DNA of 64,000 nt from Rhizorhabdus sp049889055 (GTDB lineage Bacteria; Pseudomonadota; Alphaproteobacteria; Sphingomonadales; Sphingomonadaceae): the NCBI RefSeq assembly GCF_049889055.1, contig NZ_JBLTWO010000006.1, positions 62,001 to 126,000 of the forward strand, given 5' to 3'. The notes beneath the pieces were generated by a model that did not search any database, was not told the DNA's origin, and saw only the letters and a list, made by a program, of their open reading frames with translations. Both the position numbers and the translations under genes were made by a program. Positions 52,916 to 60,574 of the stretch are shown piece by piece. Position 1 is the stretch's first letter, and each line of letters begins with the position of its first letter.

Positions 52916-53947
52916 TCAGTCGGCGGTGTGGATGCGGTTCCGGCCCAGTTGCTTCGCCTGATAGAGCGCCGCATCGGCGCGCTTGAGGATCGACCCCGGC
53001 GAATCATGGACGTTGAGCTCGGCGAGACCGCCCGAGAAGCTCAGCCTGCCGAGCGACTGGCCGGTGTGCGTCACCTTCAGCTCGCGCGCGGCGATGGCGG
53101 AGCGGATCTTGTCGAGCACGGCCACCGCACCATCCGCTGCCCCGCGTTCGAACACGACGACGAACTCCTCGCCGCCATAGCGCGAGACGAACACGTCGCC
53201 ATTGGCCGCCCGGCCCAGCGACGAGCCGACGAACTTGATCACCTCGTCGCCGATCTGGTGGCCATGGGTGTCGTTGAACTGCTTGAAATGGTCGATGTCG
53301 CAGATCGCCAGTGCCAGCGGCGTATCGCCTCGCCGCGCCTTTTCGAAGGCATTGCGCAAATGATGGTCGAGCGCACGCCGGTTGGGCAGGCCGGTCAGCG
53401 GGTCGCTGTTGGCCCGGTGATGGGCGGCAGCCAGATCCTTGCGCATGACGCTCATCTGCGCCTCGGTCCGGCGGAGATCCTCCTCGGCCGCCTGCGCCTT
53501 GTCGATCATCGACCGGGTCAGCCCGACCAGCTTCTGGACCGCCTGCGCCGGCGAGCCATCGGCCTCCAGACCGGCAGCCTCATGCGCGAGCGCCTGGCCA
53601 TAGTCGCGCGCATCATCGCCCGAACGCGTCAGGATCGACGACATTTCTTCCAGGAAGCCCTGTGCCTCGGTCGCGATCCGCGACAGCTCGTCGGTCGACA
53701 GGCCGCTGTCGATCCGTGCCGAGATCGCCGCAGCCACGGCCTCGTTGAGGCCGCCTTCCTTGGCGATGGCGCGATCGATCATCGCATTGAATTCGCCATC
53801 CCGCCCAGACAGATAGCGGTGGCACATTTCGAAATTGGCCGGCGACGGTTCGAGCCCATGGTCGAACAACAATTTACCGATCATGTCGTAGAGTCGGCGC
53901 CATTCGGCGCGCTCCGCTGACTTCTCGGCTATACGTTCCTCGCGCAC
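52916..53947 (-). CDS. GGDEF diguanylate cyclase
   Basis: A 343-residue protein starting with GTG 53947. The N-terminal about 170 residues are helical and end in a coiled coil (AQAAEEDLRRTEAQMSVMRK). The GGDEF domain runs from DPLTGLPNR (182-190) to RYGGEEFVVVF, with the active GGEEF at 258-262. A canonical RxxD inhibitory site is not visible at the expected position, so product feedback may be absent. It makes cyclic di-GMP in the cytoplasm. Its ribosome-binding site lies in a hairpin. Confidence 0.9.
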   Translation of the reverse strand: MREERIAEKSAERAEWRRLYDMIGKLLFDHGLEPSPANFEMCHRYLSGRDGEFNAMIDRAIAKEGGLNEAVAAAISARIDSGLSTDELSRIATEAQGFLEEMSSILTRSGDDARDYGQALAHEAAGLEADGSPAQAVQKLVGLTRSMIDKAQAAEEDLRRTEAQMSVMRKDLAAAHHRANSDPLTGLPNRRALDHHLRNAFEKARRGDTPLALAICDIDHFKQFNDTHGHQIGDEVIKFVGSSLGRAANGDVFVSRYGGEEFVVVFERGAADGAVAVLDKIRSAIAARELKVTHTGQSLGRLSFSGGLAELNVHDSPGSILKRADAALYQAKQLGRNRIHTAD

Positions 53948-53954
53948 AACTACA

Positions 53955-53976
53955 CCCCTGATCCTGGCACCAGGGG
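53955..53976 (-). promoter_or_regulatory. Leader hairpin covering the diguanylate cyclase ribosome-binding site
   Basis: On the minus strand CCCCTG (53976-53971) pairs with CAGGGG (53960-53955); the AGGGG of the second arm is the ribosome-binding site 7 nt before GTG 53947. A competing inner pairing (CTGG/CCAG) could release it. This suggests translational control. Confidence 0.45.
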
Positions 53977-54012
53977 ATAGTGCGAGATTCGATACATCCG
54001 GTTAATGCCGCA

Positions 54013-54026
54013 CCGTAATATTACGG
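54013..54026. promoter_or_regulatory. Perfect 14-bp palindrome upstream of the diguanylate cyclase
   Basis: CCGTAATATTACGG is fully symmetric and AT-rich at its centre in a GC-rich setting. It lies 66 bp before the GGDEF gene start and 2 bp after the DUF2842 stop. It resembles a dimeric regulator operator; a weak hairpin terminator is the alternative. Confidence 0.5.
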
Positions 54027-54028
54027 CG

Positions 54029-54241
54029 TCACGGCCTCCAGCGGCCCGTCTCCATCCAGGCCAGAAGCGGCTTCAACGGGACGATCCAGACGATGCCGGC
54101 CACGACGTAGATCAGCAGCTGGACGAGCATATGCTGCTCCCCGATCCACGAGGATGCCGTAGCGACAATCACCGCCCAGACGAGAATCAGCAGCAAGATC
54201 AGAAAGATGCCTGTGGGCTTGCGCCAGCTCGGTTCGTTCAC
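54029..54241 (-). CDS. DUF2842 small membrane protein
   Basis: A 70-residue protein starting with GTG 54241, which overlaps the fau stop (GTGA). NEPSWRKPTGIFLILLLILV, then a second helix and the ending PLKPLLAWMETGRWRP are the DUF2842 pattern of alphaproteobacteria. It has two transmembrane helices and no known function. Confidence 0.88.
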   Translation of the reverse strand: MNEPSWRKPTGIFLILLLILVWAVIVATASSWIGEQHMLVQLLIYVVAGIVWIVPLKPLLAWMETGRWRP

Positions 54242-54822
54242 CCTCTTTCCTCCGGCTCGATCGGCCCCCGTTCGGTGACCACTGCGCCCAGCGGCACGTC
54301 CCAGGGATCGCCGGCTATGGCGCAGCTTTGCTGCACCGACCAGCCGAACCCGATTTTTTTCACCATTGGCCGTAGGGCGAAGGCGCGATCGTAAAAACCG
54401 CCCCCCTGGCCCAGGCGCATGAGTCGCGAGTCGAATCCAACCAAAGGAGCGACGATCGCATCGGGCTCCCTCAGCGGTGCATCCGCCGATGGCTGGAGCA
54501 GTCCGCGCCATCCGCGTTCCAGCGGATCGACCGGCGACCAGAGATGGAAATGCATATCCGAGCCCGGACCCGTCACGCGCGGGAGAAGCACCGCGAACCC
54601 CGCCCGCGCCGTAGCGTCGATCGCCGCCGCGCACCCCATCTCGCTGCCGAGCGCGACGTAGAATGCAACCGCCGTGGAGCCGGCGAGCAGCGGCATCAGC
54701 GCGCTTGCAGCATCCGCTTCGAGACGGGCGCGCTTCTCGATGGACAAGGCCCCGACATAGGCGTCGCGGGCGGCGCGCAACGCCTTTCTCTGCGCGGCCT
54801 TGGCGGTGGGATGGTTCGTCAT
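54238..54822 (-). CDS. fau: 5-formyltetrahydrofolate cyclo-ligase
   Basis: A 194-residue enzyme from ATG 54822 (MTNHPTAKAA), converting 5-formyl-THF to 5,10-methenyl-THF with ATP. AQRKALRAARDAYV near the N-terminus and LGQGGGFYDRAFA, the ATP-phosphate loop near residue 140, are characteristic. The location just downstream of 6S RNA and zapA is the classic zapA-ssrS-fau arrangement. Confidence 0.92.
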   Translation of the reverse strand: MTNHPTAKAAQRKALRAARDAYVGALSIEKRARLEADAASALMPLLAGSTAVAFYVALGSEMGCAAAIDATARAGFAVLLPRVTGPGSDMHFHLWSPVDPLERGWRGLLQPSADAPLREPDAIVAPLVGFDSRLMRLGQGGGFYDRAFALRPMVKKIGFGWSVQQSCAIAGDPWDVPLGAVVTERGPIEPEERG

Positions 54823-54850
54823 GTCACCGGACCGGCGAGGAAGGGCGGGT

Positions 54851-55009
54851 GGCGGGACCGCCATGGTCGTTTGCTGGAATATCCTCTGACGCCAGTAGCA
54901 TCAGGTGGGGACCATATGTTCCGGACCAGGATCCGGGCAGGGACAGCCCCCTAGGAATGTGAATCGCCTCAGGGATGTTCTCTGCAGCTCGTGCCGGGCA
55001 GAACCCGCC
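54851..55009 (-). ncRNA. ssrS: 6S RNA
   Basis: The minus strand between zapA and fau folds into the long 6S hairpin. The terminal helix pairs GGCGGG (55009-55004) with CCCGCC (54856-54851). A closing stem GCTG plus GAACATCC pairs with GGATATTC plus CAGC. A central bubble has CTGATGC/GCGTCAG on its 3' side, and an apical GGGG/CCCC plus CCGGA/TCCGG hairpin completes it. The predicted length of about 159 nt fits alphaproteobacterial 6S RNA, which binds RNA polymerase-sigma70. Gene position and a matching promoter support the call; no covariance-model search was possible. Confidence 0.78.
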
Positions 55010-55015
55010 GCCCTT

Positions 55016-55044
55016 CATGTAGGACGACAGCGTCCGAGTCTCAA
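55016..55044 (-). promoter_or_regulatory. Promoter of the 6S RNA gene
   Basis: On the minus strand TTGAGA (55044-55039), a 17-bp spacer and TACATG (55021-55016) form a good sigma70 promoter. The expected start, 7 nt downstream at 55009, is exactly the first base of the predicted terminal helix. Confidence 0.75.
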
Positions 55045-55065
55045 GGTGCGACGCGCCGCCTCGGC

Positions 55066-55398
55066 TCAGACCGTCGGCCGCTCCAGCTGCTCGGCCAGCC
55101 GCTCGACCCGTTCGGCGATCCGTTCGATAGCTACGGCATAAGCGGGATCGGGCTCCGCATTGGCCGCAACCTCGTTCCGCGCCACCGCAGCCGCACCGCG
55201 CAGATCGTTGACCTCATCCGCGAGCAGCAGAGCCGACAACAGCAGCGTGCGCGACTCCGTCATGTCCCCCAGCGCCCCGGTGATGTCCTGCGCCTTCCCA
55301 TTGACCATGTGGACCAGCGCCCGCAGATGGTCTTCCTCACCATCGCGGCAGCTCAGGCGATAGCGCCGTCCGGCGACTTCGACGTCGACGTCGGCCAT
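55066..55398 (-). CDS. zapA: Cell-division protein ZapA
   Basis: A 110-residue protein. It has VDVEVAGRRYRLSCRDGEED (the ZapA N-terminal domain) and a long C-terminal helix with coiled-coil pattern (AIERIAERVERLAEQLE). ZapA cross-links FtsZ filaments. The ATG at 55398 overlaps the stop of the small gene upstream (TGATG). Confidence 0.9.
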   Translation of the reverse strand: MADVDVEVAGRRYRLSCRDGEEDHLRALVHMVNGKAQDITGALGDMTESRTLLLSALLLADEVNDLRGAAAVARNEVAANAEPDPAYAVAIERIAERVERLAEQLERPTV

Positions 55399-55610
55399 CA
55401 ATATTTCTCCAGCAGGCGGTCTATCCGCTCGATCGCCGACTCGGTCGTCTCGCGGAGGGTGCGGTGGCGTTCAGCCAGACGATAGAGAGCCTCACTCTCG
55501 TCATGGCCGAATCCGGACTGGGTCGAGGGGGTGGATTCTATTCCGGCTTCGACACGGGCGATCGCGCGTTCGAGCCGGCCCAGGGCAAGGATCAGGCGGC
55601 GGTCTGTCAT
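55398..55610 (-). CDS. Small coiled-coil protein upstream of zapA
   Basis: A 70-residue, charged, helical protein (LALGRLERAIARVEAGIEST and ALYRLAERHRTLRETTESAI, with heptads) ending DRLLEKY. It has no export signal or membrane helix. Overlap with zapA suggests a division-related role, perhaps like ZapB, but I see no diagnostic motif. Confidence 0.75.
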   Translation of the reverse strand: MTDRRLILALGRLERAIARVEAGIESTPSTQSGFGHDESEALYRLAERHRTLRETTESAIERIDRLLEKY

Positions 55611-55696
55611 CGATTCGATGGAATAGCAGCCTCGCGCCGCCCCGCAAGGCTTCCCCAAGGTTGACGATACCGCTTTGGCACGACAAAGGGGCCGCG

Positions 55697-55717
55697 CGAA
55701 CAGGCGAGCCCTGTTCG
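55697..55717 (+). promoter_or_regulatory. Operator-like inverted repeat upstream of tkt
   Basis: CGAACAGG-N5-CCTGTTCG is a perfect 8-bp inverted repeat 37 bp before the transketolase ATG, and a TTGACG occurs at 55661-55666. It may be a regulator site or a leader hairpin for the glycolytic genes. Confidence 0.45.
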
Positions 55718-55753
55718 ACCGACGATCCCGCCCGTCCGCACAGAAGGTAGACC

Positions 55754-57721
55754 ATGACGATTGCACCGCGGCAGCTTGCCAATGCCATCCGCGCCCTTTC
55801 GATGGATGCGGTGCAGGCCGCCAATTCGGGGCACCCCGGCATGCCGATGGGCATGGCCGACGTCGCGACCGAGCTGTTCACCCGTCACCTGAAGCATGAT
55901 CCGGCGAAGCCCGACTGGGCCGATCGCGACCGCTTCGTGCTGTCGGCGGGCCATGGCTCGATGCTGATCTACTCGCTGCTGCACCTGACCGGCTATGCGC
56001 GGCCGACGATCGACGACATCCGCGATTTCCGCAAGCTGCACAGCCCATGTGCCGGCCACCCCGAGAATTTCGAGCTCGCGGGCGTCGAGGCGACCACCGG
56101 CCCGCTCGGTTCGGGACTTGCCACCGCCGTCGGCATGGCGATGGCCGAGCGGCACCTGAACGCGGTGTTCGGCGACGATCTGGTCGACCACCGCACCTGG
56201 GTCATCGCCGGCGACGGCTGCCTGATGGAAGGCATCAACCATGAAGCAATCGGCCTCGCCGGCCATCTGCAGCTCGGCAAGCTGATCGTCCTGTGGGACG
56301 ACAACAAGATCACGATCGACGGCGCTGTGTCGATGAGCTCGTGCGAGGACGTGCTCGCGCGTTATGCCGCTACCGGCTGGCACACCGTCTCGTGCGACGG
56401 TCATGACGCGGCGAGCATCGCCCAGGCGTTGGAAGCGGCCAAGGCCGACCCGCGCCCGTCGATCGTCCAGTGCAGTACGGTCATCGGCTTCGGTGCGCCC
56501 AACAAGCAGGGCACCTCGGCGACCCACGGGTCGGCGCTCGGTGCCGACGAGGTCGCCGCGACCCGCGCCCATCTCGGCTGGACCGCCGAGCCGTTCGTCG
56601 TTCCCGACGATATCAAGGCCGCCTGGCTCGAAGCAGGGCAGCGCAGCGTCGGCGAACATCAGGCCTGGCAGGCGCGCCTCGCCGCCTCCGCGCAGAAGGA
56701 CGAGTTCGAGCGCCGCATGGCGGGCAAGCTGCCGGCCGGCTTCTCGCTCGACGCCTATCTCCAGGATCTCGCCGCCAACCCGCAGAAGGTCGCGACCCGC
56801 AAGGCATCGGAAATGGTGCTCGGCCCGATCAACGAGCAGCTGCCCGAGACGATCGGCGGTTCGGCCGACCTGACCGGATCGAACAACACCAAGACCAAGG
56901 CGCAGGCGCCGTTCACCGCCGACAATTATGCCGGCCGCTATGTCTATTATGGCATCCGCGAGTTCGGCATGGCCTGCGCGATGAACGGCATGGCGCTCCA
57001 TGGCGGCGTGATCCCTTATGGCGGCACCTTCCTGGTCTTCTCCGACTATTGCCGCGCGGCGATCCGCCTCTCGGCGCTCCAGCAGCTGCGCGTCGTCTAT
57101 GTCATGACGCATGACTCGATCGGCCTCGGCGAGGACGGCCCGACCCATCAGCCGGTCGAGCATATGATGAGCCTGCGCGTGATGCCGAACCTCGACACCT
57201 ATCGTCCGTGCGACGTCGTCGAGACGGCGGAATGCTGGGCGCTGGCGCTGGAGAAGGCCGACGGCCCGTCGCTTCTCGCCCTGTCGCGCGAAGGCCTGCC
57301 GCAGCTGCGCACCGACGTGTCGGAAAATCTGTCCGCCAAGGGCGCCTACCGGTTGAAGACCGCCGATGCGGCGCGCAAGGTGGTCCTGATAGCCAGCGGG
57401 TCCGAGGTCGAGATCGCCCTTGCCACCGCGCAGAAGCTTGAAGATGCCGGCTTCGGCGCCGACGTCGTCTCGATGCCGAGCTGGGAACGCTTCGACGCGC
57501 AGCCCGAGGCCTATCGCGACGAGATCCTGCCCGAGGGCGTGCTGCTCGCCTCGATCGAAGCCGGCACGACCATCGGCTGGGAACGCTATGTCGGCCGCAA
57601 GGGCCTGCGCTTCGGCCTCGACGGCTTCGGCGCCTCGGCCCCGGTCAAGGCGCTCTACGATCATTTCGGCCTGACCGCCGACAAGATCGCTCCCCAGATC
57701 ATCGGGGCGCTCAGCAACTAA
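55754..57721 (+). CDS. tkt: Transketolase
   Basis: A 655-residue thiamine-diphosphate enzyme of the pentose phosphate pathway. It has NSGHPGMPMGMAD (N-terminal substrate His), the ThDP motif GDGCLMEGINHEAIGLAGHL...DDNKITIDG, THDSIGLGEDGPTHQPVEH and SVGEHQAW. Full length is present. An AGAAGGT ribosome-binding site precedes the ATG. It is followed 24 bp later by gap, so the two are probably cotranscribed. Confidence 0.96.
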   Translation: MTIAPRQLANAIRALSMDAVQAANSGHPGMPMGMADVATELFTRHLKHDPAKPDWADRDRFVLSAGHGSMLIYSLLHLTGYARPTIDDIRDFRKLHSPCAGHPENFELAGVEATTGPLGSGLATAVGMAMAERHLNAVFGDDLVDHRTWVIAGDGCLMEGINHEAIGLAGHLQLGKLIVLWDDNKITIDGAVSMSSCEDVLARYAATGWHTVSCDGHDAASIAQALEAAKADPRPSIVQCSTVIGFGAPNKQGTSATHGSALGADEVAATRAHLGWTAEPFVVPDDIKAAWLEAGQRSVGEHQAWQARLAASAQKDEFERRMAGKLPAGFSLDAYLQDLAANPQKVATRKASEMVLGPINEQLPETIGGSADLTGSNNTKTKAQAPFTADNYAGRYVYYGIREFGMACAMNGMALHGGVIPYGGTFLVFSDYCRAAIRLSALQQLRVVYVMTHDSIGLGEDGPTHQPVEHMMSLRVMPNLDTYRPCDVVETAECWALALEKADGPSLLALSREGLPQLRTDVSENLSAKGAYRLKTADAARKVVLIASGSEVEIALATAQKLEDAGFGADVVSMPSWERFDAQPEAYRDEILPEGVLLASIEAGTTIGWERYVGRKGLRFGLDGFGASAPVKALYDHFGLTADKIAPQIIGALSN

Positions 57722-57745
57722 ACAAACCGCAGGAGATTTCGGCAC

Positions 57746-58753
57746 ATGGCAGTCAAGGTTGCAATCAACGGCTTCGGTCGCATCGGTCGGAATGTGGCGC
57801 GCGCCATCCTCGAGCGCACCGATCACGACCTTGAGCTGGTCTCGATCAACGATCTGGCCGACGCCAAGGCCAATGCCCTGCTGTTCAAGCGCGACTCGGT
57901 CCATGGCAAGTTCAGCGGCACCGTCGAGGTCGACGGCAACGACCTGATCATCAACGGCAAGCGCATCCATGTCACCGCCGAACGCGATCCGGCCAAGCTG
58001 CCGCACGCCGCCCAGGGTGTCGACATCGCGCTCGAGTGCACCGGCTTCTTCACCAACCGCAAGGGCGGACAGGCGCATATCGATGCCGGCGCCAAGCGCG
58101 TGCTGATTTCGGCGCCTGGCAAGGAAGTCGACCTGACCGTCGTGTTCGGCGTCAACCATGAGCAGCTGACCGCCGACCACATCATCGTGTCGAACGCGTC
58201 GTGCACCACCAACTGCCTCGCGCCCTTCGCCAAGGTCCTGCACGAGGCGATCGGCATAGAGCGCGGCCTGATGACCACGATCCACGCCTATACCAACGAC
58301 CAGAAGATTCTCGACCAGATCCATGAGGATCCGCGCCGCGCCCGTGCCGCCGCGATGTCGATGATCCCGACCACCACCGGTGCTGCCCGTGCGGTCGCCG
58401 AGGTGCTGCCTGCACTGAAGGGCAAGCTCGACGGCTCGGCGATCCGCGTGCCGACCCCGAACGTCTCGGTCGTCGACCTGACCTTCACCCCGTCGCGCGA
58501 AACGACGAAGGAAGAAGTCAACGCCCTGCTCAAGGCAGCGGCCGAAGGCCCGCTCAAGGGTGTGCTCGGCTATACCGACGAGCCGCTCGTTTCGATCGAC
58601 CTCAATCACGACGCCCATTCGTCGACGATCGACAGCCTCGAGACCTCGGTCATCGAAGGCAAGCTCGTCCGCGTGCTCAGCTGGTACGACAATGAGTGGG
58701 GCTTCTCGAACCGCATGGTCGACACGGCCGGCGCGATCGGCAAGCTGCTCTGA
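57746..58753 (+). CDS. gap: Glyceraldehyde-3-phosphate dehydrogenase
   Basis: A 335-residue type I GAPDH. It has INGFGRIGRNVARAI, the NAD-site Asp in INDLAD, the catalytic Cys in SNASCTTNCLAP and a His in TTIHAYTNDQ. WYDNEWGFSNRMVD is the conserved C-terminal segment. AGGAGA lies before the ATG. It makes 1,3-bisphosphoglycerate, the substrate of Pgk encoded two genes downstream. Confidence 0.97.
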   Translation: MAVKVAINGFGRIGRNVARAILERTDHDLELVSINDLADAKANALLFKRDSVHGKFSGTVEVDGNDLIINGKRIHVTAERDPAKLPHAAQGVDIALECTGFFTNRKGGQAHIDAGAKRVLISAPGKEVDLTVVFGVNHEQLTADHIIVSNASCTTNCLAPFAKVLHEAIGIERGLMTTIHAYTNDQKILDQIHEDPRRARAAAMSMIPTTTGAARAVAEVLPALKGKLDGSAIRVPTPNVSVVDLTFTPSRETTKEEVNALLKAAAEGPLKGVLGYTDEPLVSIDLNHDAHSSTIDSLETSVIEGKLVRVLSWYDNEWGFSNRMVDTAGAIGKLL

Positions 58754-58857
58754 GTTGAGCCGAGGGCCTGCCTTCCGCGCGGCGCCCGCCGCCATCGGCC
58801 GCCTTGCCGCGGCCGTGGCGGTCGGACCCGCTGCGTGGACGGAACAGGCCTTCTGAC

Positions 58858-59313
58858 ATGGCAGGCCGGCTGATCGGGATCGCACGGAAGAGCCGCGCCC
58901 ATGGGCCGCTCGAAACCGTCGATGCCGTCGAGATCGGCCTGGCCACCGGCGTGCACGGCGATCATCGTGGCGCCATCCGGCCCGGCAAGTCCAACCGGCG
59001 GCAGGTCACGATCCTGCGTGCCGAAGACTGGGCGGCAGCGATTGCCGAACTCGGCATCCCCGTGTCCTGGGAACAGCGCCGCGCCAATCTGCTGGTCGAA
59101 GGCATAGACCTGCCGCAGGCGGCCGGCGCCATGCTGCGTATCGGGACGGCGCTGTTCGAAATCACGGGCGAATGCGACCCGTGTCGGCGGATGGACGCGG
59201 TCGCCGACGGGCTGCAGAGCGCGCTACGACCCGAGTGGAGGGGCGGACGCATCGCCCGGGTGATCGAGGGCGGACATATCGCCCTCGGCGACACTGTTGA
59301 AATCGAGGGATAA
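58858..59313 (+). CDS. MOSC-domain protein
   Basis: A 151-residue MOSC-domain protein from ATG 58858. It has GLATGVHGDHRGAIRPGKSN, LRAEDWAAAIAELG, the conserved Glu/Arg segment VSWEQRRANLLVEGIDLP and a Cys motif GECDPCRRMD near residue 105. MOSC domains bind molybdenum cofactor-type sulfur ligands. It lies 1 bp before pgk and about 100 bp after gap, an unexpected position inside a glycolytic run. No molybdoenzyme partner is visible in the window. Confidence 0.88.
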   Translation: MAGRLIGIARKSRAHGPLETVDAVEIGLATGVHGDHRGAIRPGKSNRRQVTILRAEDWAAAIAELGIPVSWEQRRANLLVEGIDLPQAAGAMLRIGTALFEITGECDPCRRMDAVADGLQSALRPEWRGGRIARVIEGGHIALGDTVEIEG

Positions 59314-59314
59314 G

Positions 59315-60508
59315 ATGGCTTTCAGGACACTCGACGACATCGGCGACGTGCGCGGCAAGCGCGTGCTGGTCCGCGAAGATCTCAATGTGCCGATGGACGG
59401 CGCCACGGTCACCGACGACACGCGGCTGCGCGCCGCCGCGCCGACGGTCGCCGAACTGTCCGACAAGGGCGCGATCGTGCTGGTCCTCGCCCATTTCGGC
59501 CGGCCCAAGGGCGAACGCAATCCGGACATGAGCCTGGCCCTCGTCACCGGCGCCTTCCGCTCGGTTCTGGGCCGCGAAGTCCGCTTCATCGGCGATTGCT
59601 GTGGCGAAGAGGCAGAAGCTGCGGTCGCGCAGTTGCAGCCGGGCGACATCGCACTGCTCGAGAACACCCGCTTCCACAAGGGCGAGGAAAAGAACGACTC
59701 CGCACTCGCCGAAGCGATGGCGAAGCTGGGCGATCTCTACGTCAACGACGCTTTCTCCGCCGCGCACCGCGCCCATGTCTCGACCGAAGGCCTCGCGCGG
59801 CTGCTCCCGGCTTTCGCCGGCCGTTCGATGCAGGCCGAGCTGGAAGCCCTGGAAAAGGCGCTCGGAAAGCCCGAGCATCCGGTGGCCGCCGTCGTCGGCG
59901 GCGCCAAGGTGTCGACCAAGCTCGACGTCCTCAAGCATCTGGTCAGCCGGGTCGATCATCTGATCATCGGCGGCGGCATGGCCAACACCTTCCTCGCCGC
60001 GCGCGGCATCGATGTCGGCAAGTCGCTGTGCGAGCATGACCTGAAAGACACCGTGCTCGAAATTCTCGACGCCGCCGAGAAGGCCGAATGCATCGTCCAC
60101 CTTCCCTATGACGTCGTCGTGGCGAAGGAATTCCGCGCCAATCCGCCGGTGCGGACCGTGAACGTCCACGAAGTCGCCGCCGACGAGATGATCCTCGACG
60201 TCGGACCAGCGGCGGTCGAAGCGCTCGGCGATGCGCTGAAGACCTGCCGGACCCTCGTGTGGAACGGGCCGATGGGCGCGTTCGAAATCGCGCCTTTCGA
60301 TACTGCCACGGTCGCGCTCGCCCGCACGGCGGCGGCGCTGACCAAGGGCGGCTCGCTGGTGTCGGTCGCTGGCGGCGGCGATACGGTGGCGGCGCTCAAC
60401 CATGCCGGCGTCGCGGCCGACTTCAGCTTCGTTTCGACCGCCGGCGGCGCTTTCCTCGAATGGATGGAAGGCCGGGAACTTCCGGGGGTGAAGGCGCTCG
60501 AAGCCTGA
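59315..60508 (+). CDS. pgk: Phosphoglycerate kinase
   Basis: A 397-residue kinase from ATG 59315, with GAGGGA directly upstream at the end of the MOSC gene. It has VLVREDLNVPMDG, AHFGRPKGERN, AALVGGAKVSTKL-like (VVGGAKVSTKLDVLKHL), GGGMANTFLAA and the nucleotide loop VAGGGDTVAAL. It transfers phosphate from 1,3-bisphosphoglycerate to ADP. It is followed by a hairpin and then the aldolase gene. Confidence 0.97.
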   Translation: MAFRTLDDIGDVRGKRVLVREDLNVPMDGATVTDDTRLRAAAPTVAELSDKGAIVLVLAHFGRPKGERNPDMSLALVTGAFRSVLGREVRFIGDCCGEEAEAAVAQLQPGDIALLENTRFHKGEEKNDSALAEAMAKLGDLYVNDAFSAAHRAHVSTEGLARLLPAFAGRSMQAELEALEKALGKPEHPVAAVVGGAKVSTKLDVLKHLVSRVDHLIIGGGMANTFLAARGIDVGKSLCEHDLKDTVLEILDAAEKAECIVHLPYDVVVAKEFRANPPVRTVNVHEVAADEMILDVGPAAVEALGDALKTCRTLVWNGPMGAFEIAPFDTATVALARTAAALTKGGSLVSVAGGGDTVAALNHAGVAADFSFVSTAGGAFLEWMEGRELPGVKALEA

Positions 60509-60515
60509 GACCCGT

Positions 60516-60551
60516 ATATCCGGGGGACGCCGCAACGGTGCCCCCAAATAT
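60516..60551 (+). promoter_or_regulatory. Hairpin between pgk and aldolase genes
   Basis: GGGGG-A-CGCCG-CAA-CGGTG-CCCCC (60522-60545) forms a strong stem with one G-U pair and a bulged A. Flanking ATAT arms (60516-60519, 60548-60551) extend it. There is no U-tract, so partial termination or mRNA processing is more likely than a full stop. Confidence 0.6.
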
Positions 60552-60574
60552 AGACAGACAGGAGATAATCACCC

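Noticed and set aside
54824..55018. 64-codon minus-strand frame between zapA and fau
   Set aside because: It coincides with the 6S RNA fold, and its ATG overlaps the -10 box of the RNA promoter; no protein features.
55607..58885. Long minus-strand open frame opposite tkt and gap
   Set aside because: Shadow of two highly conserved enzymes; no domain, signal or ribosome-binding site.
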